Shown piece by piece: positions 54,019 through 64,000 of a stretch of 64,000 nt of DNA (its first letter is position 1; every line of letters starts with the position of its first letter). The position numbers and the translations under genes were made by a program. The stretch is from Atopsyche davidsoni (Eukaryota; Arthropoda; Insecta; Trichoptera; Hydrobiosidae): assembly GCA_022113835.1 (NCBI GenBank), contig JAILWY010000010.1:15383501-15447500 (forward strand), written 5' to 3'. The notes below the pieces were generated by a model. That model saw nothing but the letters and a program-made list of their open reading frames with translations. It ran no database searches and was not told where the DNA came from.

Positions 54019-57000
54019 ATGTGGCTGGTCATAATTCAAATGACAAATTATCTACTAATTTTATACTGCACGCTTCATATAACATATTCTTTAGGTTATC
54101 AAAGCTTCCGGCTTCAATTTGATTACAAAACAATTGTACTCTCCGTGGTAGTTTATTTCGTAGTTGAGTATCAAATATGGAAAATGATGAAAACAGTGGC
54201 CATTCGACATGAGCTGTCATTTTTCGAAATATAATCTAGCCGAGAGTATTAGGAGAGCAGTCCTCTGAGGGAGGTGAGCTGTTAGAGCCGCCGTTTTATC
54301 GGAATGAGGTGGCCGCCAGTCCCGTCCTCGCTGCGATCGGCTGCCAGGTATTAGGGAAGCAGATAGTGCCACGGATGTATGGAAACACAGAATTCGGCGT
54401 GACAGCTCATCACTTTCCATATTTGATCTTCAAATACGAATCGATTTCCCATGGAGAGTACAATTGTTTTGTAATCAAATTAAACCCGAAAGTTTCGAAA
54501 ACGCAAAGATTATCTTTATCGTGGCGTAGAGTTATAAATTAGTAAATAATCTGTCGTTTGCATAACGACCAGCCCCATCACACGAGTTGATTAATACAGT
54601 GTCGAGTGACGACAGCACATTCATTCTTGACCTTTGTTTTTATTTTCATTTATATTTATATTCCAACGGGATCAATCGTCGTGTTTTAATAATAATAATC
54701 AGATTTAAAGCTGTTATAAAAATTCACTGCATTCCTAATGAACATTTAAGTAATCGACGGAAATCGAAAAATATATGACCTTAAAAAAGAACTTTCCGTC
54801 CCGACTATGAGTTTTATTATTTATTTATCTCATTTTTTCCATCTCGCATTCAAAATGCGACTATGCCGAATGCAAGTCCTCAATGACCGAGGTGAAGATC
54901 CAAATGTTTTTTCAGGAAAAATGTTTAAGCAATTTTTGACATTTAGATTTTAGTATTTAAGTTTCAAGATAAAGTTTTAATTACCGATCCCAGAGATCAA
55001 ACAAAATTCTCATGTGAACTTATTGACATTGTTTTATCTTTTTCGTGGGATTTTTTCGTATAGGATTTGCAGCCGCACAGTCGCACTGTGGATACAGGAT
55101 GGGAAAAAATAAAATGTTTTAATAATCTTTTTTTTTTTTTCTTTCATGTTAACATATCTTCCGATTAACGTTTATTACGGAGATGATCTTTAGAAAGAGA
55201 GTGCATTTTTATAACAGCTTCAATTCTGTATTCAAAAACTTCGCATACACATGGTAATTCAATTGGTGACCGGTTTCGCCAACCTATCATCTTAGAAAAA
55301 TTGGAGGATGGAACATAGAATTGAAGCTGTTATAAAATTGCACTTTATTTCTAAAAACCATCTCAGGAGACAACGGAAATCGTAAGATATATGACTTTGA
55401 AAAAATATCCAGTCCCGCCTAAAAAGTTTTATAATTTATTTATTACATTTTTTCCATCTCGTATCCACAGTGCGACTCTGCGACTGCAAATCCTCAATGA
55501 CTGATGTGAAAATCCATATGTATTTTCAGTAAATACATATGGACGCACAATTTGAAATTTACAAAACCTAATTGTACACCTAATAGTATTAAAAGTTCAA
55601 GTTAAAGTTTCAATTACCGAACCCAGAGATCAAAGTTCTTATGTAAACCAATGAAATGATATCAGTTCTAATGACGAATTGACATTCTTACCGAAAATAC
55701 ACACACCATACATATCTTTACATATTTTTAAGTAAAATAATTATTTTTTGATAGTAATTTACCCTAATAATGAGGTTAAGGCGTGTGAGTTATTTGTAAA
55801 AAGTGAAATGAATCATCCAGTGCAAATATTTATGCAGTGAATGGACATTCTAGTGTCGTAAGTTGACGTCTGAAACCCTGCAAGAAAAGTTCAATACAAA
55901 GCGAGGTTGATTTTATTCATTATTTTTAAACTCGTCTTCCTGATACTGATTTTACTGTACATTTTTATTTAAATCTCGATGGAGATTCACTAAGTGTTGT
56001 GTCGTCTCAGTTCTCCTTGATGGAGTTGAAGCCTGGACACTCAAGACCGCTACTACGTGAAGACACGAAGCGTTTGAAATGTAGCTGTATAGGAGAATCC
56101 TTAAGATACCATGGCTTGACCGCGTCACACGCGAGAGGCTCTTTCACAGAATGCGCAAAGAAAGGGAACTCTTGACGTTGGTGAATAAGTGAAAGGTCTG
56201 CAATCATTGACACACTTTCCTCAACAACAAGTATGGAATCCTTCAGCTGATTGTCCAAGGAAAAATCGAAGGAAAAAGAGGCATTGGAAGAAGGAATTTG
56301 CGCCATATGAACAAAAACTCATAAAAAAATATTTAATGAAACAAAGCAACATTCAATAATTGATCTCAATATCAAATGAAATATGATACAAAAATTCTTA
56401 AACATAAAAACGAATGTTTAAATAATAATAATAATCGTTCACATATCTCCAGATTTACGTCGACAACTGAGATGTTCTTTAGAAACAAAGTGCATTTTAA
56501 TAGCAGCTTCAAATTTGTATTCACATAAGGGCGATTGTTCCCGTCGGAATATAAAGAATAGTAAAATCTATATGTTTACATTGAAAATTAACATTTCTTC
56601 TGATTTATGGCTAGTCTTGTAATGTCGATTTTTAGGTATTGTGCCGTGTTATAACAGCTGCGGTTCTGTTTTTCAACATTATCGATAACCCCGATTTCAG
56701 TTGAAATATATAATAAAATGTATTAACAATAATAATCGGAACGGAAAAAAAATCGTTCTAGTCCACATATCTCCAGATTTACGTCGATTCCTGAGATGTC
56801 CTATAGAAATAATGTGCATTTTTATAATAGCTTCAAATCTGTACTCCGTCAAGTGCGATCGTTCTCGTCGGAAGACAAGGAAAAATTAAAATCAATTGCT
56901 TTATCTGTTTACCTACCTACCTACCTAGTCTGCGAAATATTGTCTGAAGCTTAAATTTCTACCAGGGCAGCATGAAGTGCACCGGGAATTCGTAACCACC

Positions 57001-57540
57001 GTCCTGCGCAGCGGCCAGTATTTTTAGCAACAATATTTATTGTACGAGAGAGTATCGGGGCTCCAGATAGTGGCGCAGGTCGGCTCCACTAAAGCTGCAC
57101 ATCTTTCACACTTCAGTGCTATGAACCACCGTATATTTAAACAAACAAAAAAACCGAGAAGAACATAACTTGTGAGAAAATCACTAAAGAGTTTCATTTA
57201 AAACATTAAAATGGAATTCCACCGAGTACTCTCTGCCGAAAATATTGATTATATCAATTAAGATAGGAATTTTTTCATTTCTCACTATAGGAAAGTTATA
57301 GGAAAAATTATAGGAAAGCTGCACCCTGTTGCAAGTCTATGGGCAGAGAGTCTATGGGAGTCTCCCCCTTTTATATCTTAAACGTTTGAACCCTTGAAAA
57401 AAACTTAAATACAAAGCGAGGTTGATTTTATGAATTATTTTTTAACTCATCCTGATACTGTGATCATTTGAATAAATGCGCCAAACACCCCATAAGGTCA
57501 CGAATGCAAACGCATTCGGCCGACGTCACACGACACTACG
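54019..57540 (+). repeat. Tandem unit 2
   Basis: Differs from units 1, 3 and 4 by T in place of C at 54925. Shares G at 56067 with unit 1 (A in units 3 and 4). Confidence 0.95.
55976..56320 (+). pseudogene. RTE-like relic in tandem unit 2
   Basis: Identical in layout to the relic in unit 1. Confidence 0.75.
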
Positions 57541-60500
57541 ATGTGGCTGGTCATAATTCAAATGACAAATTATCTACTAATTTTATACTGCACGCTTCAT
57601 ATAACATATTCTTTAGGTTATCAAAGCTTCCGGCTTCAATTTGATTACAAAACAATTGTACTCTCCGTGGTAGTTTATTTCGTAGTTGAGTATCAAATAT
57701 GGAAAATGATGAAAACAGTGGCCATTCGACATGAGCTGTCATTTTTCGAAATATAATCTAGCCGAGAGTATTAGGAGAGCAGTCCTCTGAGGGAGGTGAG
57801 CTGTTAGAGCCGCCGTTTTATCGGAATGAGGTGGCCGCCAGTCCCGTCCTCGCTGCGATCGGCTGCCAGGTATTAGGGAAGCAGATAGTGCCACGGATGT
57901 ATGGAAACACAGAATTCGGCGTGACAGCTCATCACTTTCCATATTTGATCTTCAAATACGAATCGATTTCCCATGGAGAGTACAATTGTTTTGTAATCAA
58001 ATTAAACCCGAAAGTTTCGAAAACGCAAAGATTATCTTTATCGTGGCGTAGAGTTATAAATTAGTAAATAATCTGTCGTTTGCATAACGACCAGCCCCAT
58101 CACACGAGTTGATTAATACAGTGTCGAGTGACGACAGCACATTCATTCTTGACCTTTGTTTTTATTTTCATTTATATTTATATTCCAACGGGATCAATCG
58201 TCGTGTTTTAATAATAATAATCAGATTTAAAGCTGTTATAAAAATTCACTGCATTCCTAATGAACATTTAAGTAATCGACGGAAATCGAAAAATATATGA
58301 CCTTAAAAAAGAACTTTCCGTCCCGACTATGAGTTTTATTATTTATTTATCTCATTTTTTCCATCTCGCATTCAAAATGCGACTATGCCGAATGCAAGTC
58401 CTCAATGACCGAGGTGAAGATCCAAATGTTTTTTCAGGAAAAATGTCTAAGCAATTTTTGACATTTAGATTTTAGTATTTAAGTTTCAAGATAAAGTTTT
58501 AATTACCGATCCCAGAGATCAAACAAAATTCTCATGTGAACTTATTGACATTGTTTTATCTTTTTCGTGGGATTTTTTCGTATAGGATTTGCAGCCGCAC
58601 AGTCGCACTGTGGATACAGGATGGGAAAAAATAAAATGTTTTAATAATCTTTTTTTTTTTTTCTTTCATGTTAACATATCTTCCGATTAACGTTTATTAC
58701 GGAGATGATCTTTAGAAAGAGAGTGCATTTTTATAACAGCTTCAATTCTGTATTCAAAAACTTCGCATACACATGGTAATTCAATTGGTGACCGGTTTCG
58801 CCAACCTATCATCTTAGAAAAATTGGAGGATGGAACATAGAATTGAAGCTGTTATAAAATTGCACTTTATTTCTAAAAACCATCTCAGGAGACAACGGAA
58901 ATCGTAAGATATATGACTTTGAAAAAATATCCAGTCCCGCCTAAAAAGTTTTATAATTTATTTATTACATTTTTTCCATCTCGTATCCACAGTGCGACTC
59001 TGCGACTGCAAATCCTCAATGACTGATGTGAAAATCCATATGTATTTTCAGTAAATACATATGGACGCACAATTTGAAATTTACAAAACCTAATTGTACA
59101 CCTAATAGTATTAAAAGTTCAAGTTAAAGTTTCAATTACCGAACCCAGAGATCAAAGTTCTTATGTAAACCAATGAAATGATATCAGTTCTAATGACGAA
59201 TTGACATTCTTACCGAAAATACACACACCATACATATCTTTACATATTTTTAAGTAAAATAATTATTTTTTGATAGTAATTTACCCTAATAATGAGGTTA
59301 AGGCGTGTGAGTTATTTGTAAAAAGTGAAATGAATCATCCAGTGCAAATATTTATGCAGTGAATGGACATTCTAGTGTCGTAAGTTGACGTCTGAAACCC
59401 TGCAAGAAAAGTTCAATACAAAGCGAGGTTGATTTTATTCATTATTTTTAAACTCGTCTTCCTGATACTGATTTTACTGTACATTTTTATTTAAATCTCG
59501 ATGGAGATTCACTAAGTGTTGTGTCGTCTCAGTTCTCCTTGATGGAGTTGAAGCCTGGACACTCAAGACCGCTACTACGTGAAGACACAAAGCGTTTGAA
59601 ATGTAGCTGTATAGGAGAATCCTTAAGATACCATGGCTTGACCGCGTCACACGCGAGAGGCTCTTTCACAGAATGCGCAAAGAAAGGGAACTCTTGACGT
59701 TGGTGAATAAGTGAAAGGTCTGCAATCATTGACACACTTTCCTCAACAACAAGTATGGAATCCTTCAGCTGATTGTCCAAGGAAAAATCGAAGGAAAAAG
59801 AGGCATTGGAAGAAGGAATTTGCGCCATATGAACAAAAACTCATAAAAAAATATTTAATGAAACAAAGCAACATTCAATAATTGATCTCAATATCAAATG
59901 AAATATGATACAAAAATTCTTAAACATAAAAACGAATGTTTAAATAATAATAATAATCGTTCACATATCTCCAGATTTACGTCGACAACTGAGATGTTCT
60001 TTAGAAACAAAGTGCATTTTAATAGCAGCTTCAAATTTGTATTCACATAAGGGCGATTGTTCCCGTCGGAATATAAAGAATAGTAAAATCTATATGTTTA
60101 CATTGAAAATTAACATTTCTTCTGATTTATGGCTAGTCTTGTAATGTCGATTTTTAGGTATTGTGCCGTGTTATAACAGCTGCGGTTCTGTTTTTCAACA
60201 TTATCGATAACCCCGATTTCAGTTGAAATATATAATAAAATGTATTAACAATAATAATCGGAACGGAAAAAAAATCGTTCTAGTCCACATATCTCCAGAT
60301 TTACGTCGATTCCTGAGATGTCCTATAGAAATAATGTGCATTTTTATAATAGCTTCAAATCTGTACTCCGTCAAGTGCGATCGTTCTCGTCGGAAGACAA
60401 GGAAAAATTAAAATCAATTGCTTTATCTGTTTACCTACCTACCTACCTAGTCTGCGAAATATTGTCTGAAGCTTAAATTTCTACCAGGGCAGCATGAAGT

Positions 60501-61062
60501 GCACCGGGAATTCGTAACCACCGTCCTGCGCAGCGGCCAGTATTTTTAGCAACAATATTTATTGTACGAGAGAGTATCGGGGCTCCAGATAGTGGCGCAG
60601 GTCGGCTCCACTAAAGCTGCACATCTTTCACACTTCAGTGCTATGAACCACCGTATATTTAAACAAACAAAAAAACCGAGAAGAACATAACTTGTGAGAA
60701 AATCACTAAAGAGTTTCATTTAAAACATTAAAATGGAATTCCACCGAGTACTCTCTGCCGAAAATATTGATTATATCAATTAAGATAGGAATTTTTTCAT
60801 TTCTCACTATAGGAAAGTTATAGGAAAAATTATAGGAAAGCTGCACCCTGTTGCAAGTCTATGGGCAGAGAGTCTATGGGAGTCTCCCCCTTTTATATCT
60901 TAAACGTTTGAACCCTTGAAAAAAACTTAAATACAAAGCGAGGTTGATTTTATGAATTATTTTTTAACTCATCCTGATACTGTGATCATTTGAATAAATG
61001 CGCCAAACACCCCATAAGGTCACGAATGCAAACGCATTCGGCCGACGTCACACGACACTACG
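57541..61062 (+). repeat. Tandem unit 3
   Basis: Carries A at 59589, shared with unit 4. Confidence 0.95.
59498..59842 (+). pseudogene. RTE-like relic in tandem unit 3
   Basis: Same layout as in unit 1, with ACACAAAGCG in place of ACACGAAGCG. Confidence 0.75.
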
Positions 61063-64000
61063 ATGTGGCTGGTCATAATTCAAATGACAAATTATCTACT
61101 AATTTTATACTGCACGCTTCATATAACATATTCTTTAGGTTATCAAAGCTTCCGGCTTCAATTTGATTACAAAACAATTGTACTCTCCGTGGTAGTTTAT
61201 TTCGTAGTTGAGTATCAAATATGGAAAATGATGAAAACAGTGGCCATTCGACATGAGCTGTCATTTTTCGAAATATAATCTAGCCGAGAGTATTAGGAGA
61301 GCAGTCCTCTGAGGGAGGTGAGCTGTTAGAGCCGCCGTTTTATCGGAATGAGGTGGCCGCCAGTCCCGTCCTCGCTGCGATCGGCTGCCAGGTATTAGGG
61401 AAGCAGATAGTGCCACGGATGTATGGAAACACAGAATTCGGCGTGACAGCTCATCACTTTCCATATTTGATCTTCAAATACGAATCGATTTCCCATGGAG
61501 AGTACAATTGTTTTGTAATCAAATTAAACCCGAAAGTTTCGAAAACGCAAAGATTATCTTTATCGTGGCGTAGAGTTATAAATTAGTAAATAATCTGTCG
61601 TTTGCATAACGACCAGCCCCATCACACGAGTTGATTAATACAGTGTCGAGTGACGACAGCACATTCATTCTTGACCTTTGTTTTTATTTTCATTTATATT
61701 TATATTCCAACGGGATCAATCGTCGTGTTTTAATAATAATAATCAGATTTAAAGCTGTTATAAAAATTCACTGCATTCCTAATGAACATTTAAGTAATCG
61801 ACGGAAATCGAAAAATATATGACCTTAAAAAAGAACTTTCCGTCCCGACTATGAGTTTTATTATTTATTTATCTCATTTTTTCCATCTCGCATTCAAAAT
61901 GCGACTATGCCGAACGCAAGTCCTCAATGACCGAGGTGAAGATCCAAATGTTTTTTCAGGAAAAATGTCTAAGCAATTTTTGACATTTAGATTTTAGTAT
62001 TTAAGTTTCAAGATAAAGTTTTAATTACCGATCCCAGAGATCAAACAAAATTCTCATGTGAACTTATTGACATTGTTTTATCTTTTTCGTGGGATTTTTT
62101 CGTATAGGATTTGCAGCCGCACAGTCGCACTGTGGATACAGGATGGGAAAAAATAAAATGTTTTAATAATCTTTTTTTTTTTTTCTTTCATGTTAACATA
62201 TCTTCCGATTAACGTTTATTACGGAGATGATCTTTAGAAAGAGAGTGCATTTTTATAACAGCTTCAATTCTGTATTCAAAAACTTCGCATACACATGGTA
62301 ATTCAATTGGTGACCGGTTTCGCCAACCTATCATCTTAGAAAAATTGGAGGATGGAACATAGAATTGAAGCTGTTATAAAATTGCACTTTATTTCTAAAA
62401 ACCATCTCAGGAGACAACGGAAATCGTAAGATATATGACTTTGAAAAAATATCCAGTCCCGCCTAAAAAGTTTTATAATTTATTTATTACATTTTTTCCA
62501 TCTCGTATCCACAGTGCGACTCTGCGACTGCAAATCCTCAATGACTGATGTGAAAATCCATATGTATTTTCAGTAAATACATATGGACGCACAATTTGAA
62601 ATTTACAAAACCTAATTGTACACCTAATAGTATTAAAAGTTCAAGTTAAAGTTTCAATTACCGAACCCAGAGATCAAAGTTCTTATGTAAACCAATGAAA
62701 TGATATCAGTTCTAATGACGAATTGACATTCTTACCGAAAATACACACACCATACATATCTTTACATATTTTTAAGTAAAATAATTATTTTTTGATAGTA
62801 ATTTACCCTAATAATGAGGTTAAGGCGTGTGAGTTATTTGTAAAAAGTGAAATGAATCATCCAGTGCAAATATTTATGCAGTGAATGGACATTCTAGTGT
62901 CGTAAGTTGACGTCTGAAACCCTGCAAGAAAAGTTCAATACAAAGCGAGGTTGATTTTATTCATTATTTTTAAACTCGTCTTCCTGATACTGATTTTACT
63001 GTACATTTTTATTTAAATCTCGATGGAGATTCACTAAGTGTTGTGTCGTCTCAGTTCTCCTTGATGGAGTTGAAGCCTGGACACTCAAGACCGCTACTAC
63101 GTGAAGACACAAAGCGTTTGAAATGTAGCTGTATAGGAGAATCCTTAAGATACCATGGCTTGACCGCGTCACACGCGAGAGGCTCTTTCACAGAATGCGC
63201 AAAGAAAGGGAACTCTTGACGTTGGTGAATAAGTGAAAGGTCTGCAATCATTGACACACTTTCCTCAACAACAAGTATGGAATCCTTCAGCTGATTGTCC
63301 AAGGAAAAATCGAAGGAAAAAGAGGCATTGGAAGAAGGAATTTGCGCCATATGAACAAAAACTCATAAAAAAATATTTAATGAAACAAAGCAACATTCAA
63401 TAATTGATCTCAATATCAAATGAAATATGATACAAAAATTCTTAAACATAAAAACGAATGTTTAAATAATAATAATAATCGTTCACATATCTCCAGATTT
63501 ACGTCGACAACTGAGATGTTCTTTAGAAACAAAGTGCATTTTAATAGCAGCTTCAAATTTGTATTCACATAAGGGCGATTGTTCCCGTCGGAATATAAAG
63601 AATAGTAAAATCTATATGTTTACATTGAAAATTAACATTTCTTCTGATTTATGGCTAGTCTTGTAATGTCGATTTTTAGGTATTGTGCCGTGTTATAACA
63701 GCTGCGGTTCTGTTTTTCAACATTATCGATAACCCCGATTTCAGTTGAAATATATAATAAAATGTATTAACAATAATAATCGGAACGGAAAAAAAATCGT
63801 TCTAGTCCACATATCTCCAGATTTACGTCGATTCCTGAGATGTCCTATAGAAATAATGTGCATTTTTATAATAGCTTCAAATCTGTACTCCGTCAAGTGC
63901 GATCGTTCTCGTCGGAAGACAAGGAAAAATTAAAATCAATTGCTTTATCTGTTTACCTACCTACCTACCTAGTCTGCGAAATATTGTCTGAAGCTTAAAT
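61063..64000 (+). repeat. Tandem unit 4, cut by window edge
   Basis: Carries A at 63111, like unit 3, and a private C at 61915. 2,938 bp of the unit are visible. Confidence 0.95.
63020..63364 (+). pseudogene. RTE-like relic in tandem unit 4
   Basis: Same layout as in unit 3. Confidence 0.75.

Larger units (their letters stand above)
50495..64000 (+). repeat. Head-to-tail tandem array of a 3,522-bp unit (at least 3.8 copies)
   Basis: Units begin at 50495, 54019, 57541 and 61063; the last is cut by the window edge. Spacing is 3,524, 3,522 and 3,522 bp. I found only three single-base differences among units in the parts compared, apart from changes in the first 400 bp of unit 1. Order within a unit: family B foldback, arm module, spacer, family A foldback, spacer and B fragment, RTE-like relic, two arm modules with the ACCT tract, tail-like module, H module, start of the next B element. 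No intact gene. Confidence 0.97.

Noticed and set aside
54029..54220. Facing 63- and 71-codon frames in each tandem unit as a satellite-encoded gene pair
   Set aside because: They are two strands of one family B arm. Only the outward frame recurs in diverged copies, and that also contains stops in several of them.
50495..64000. CRISPR array or other prokaryotic direct-repeat system
   Set aside because: Units are 3.5 kb with no spacer structure, and the context is eukaryotic transposons.
50495..64000. Pure assembly duplication
   Set aside because: Units carry distinct single-base variants (54925, 56067/59589, 61915) and an edge unit with indels, which fits a real array better, although read-depth confirmation is still needed.

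Overview
The window reads as AT-rich nuclear DNA from an arthropod, probably an insect. The evidence is the mix of decayed eukaryotic transposable elements: mariner, Tc1-like, a Tc1/mariner relative with the arthropod DUF4817-type N-terminus, ZBED-type hAT, RTE-like and RNase-H-bearing non-LTR retrotransposons, and TTAA-flanked elements. I see no intact host gene, no rRNA, no functional tRNA and nothing prokaryotic. Almost every open frame is short and either falls inside repeats or is the complement of a decayed transposase or reverse transcriptase frame. The species cannot be named from this sequence.

Layout. 1-2.3 kb is a composite repeat block (copy I). The same block recurs inverted at 13.4-15.9 kb (copy II) and direct at 22.6-25.1 kb (copy III), with a diverged partial copy at 42.3-43.5 kb (copy IV). 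Copies II and III form a long inverted repeat with about 3-kb arms around a 6.7-kb spacer. The spacer holds a dead ZBED/hAT transposase (16.4-18.2 kb), a hairpin containing a tRNA-like sequence (18.6-18.8 kb) and mariner debris. 2.3-9.3 kb is mostly AT-rich sequence with small GC-richer islands and microsatellites. 26.6-31.9 kb is very AT-rich and almost featureless. 33.2-40.9 kb is a second, older inverted repeat; its left arm is split by a 5'-truncated non-LTR retrotransposon with target-site duplications. 41.5-50.5 kb is a nest of DNA transposons: a 3.8-kb hAT element with terminal inverted repeats and 8-bp target duplications that contains mariner-type relics and AT-rich foldback elements, a Tc1-like relic, two copies of a 137-bp TTAA-flanked MITE, and a truncated TTAA element. 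50.5-64.0 kb is a nearly homogeneous head-to-tail array of a 3,522-bp unit that runs off the right edge.

Most of the repeat content comes from a few modules used again and again in both orientations. Foldback family A has roughly 180-bp arms around a linker containing GGTGACCGGTTTC. Foldback family B has arms of about 350-700 bp around a GC-richer linker. Foldback family F is very AT-rich. There is also a GC-rich ~270-bp module that sits beside RTE-like relics, and a ~190-bp tail-like module. The 3,522-bp tandem unit is a chain of these modules, and its nearest single-copy relative is the inverted segment at 11.5-14.6 kb. The likely setting is heterochromatin (pericentromeric, piRNA-cluster-like or B/sex-chromosome-like) where foldback elements, segmental inversion and unequal exchange built a large satellite. 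That setting is inference; the module structure and coordinates are read directly from the sequence.
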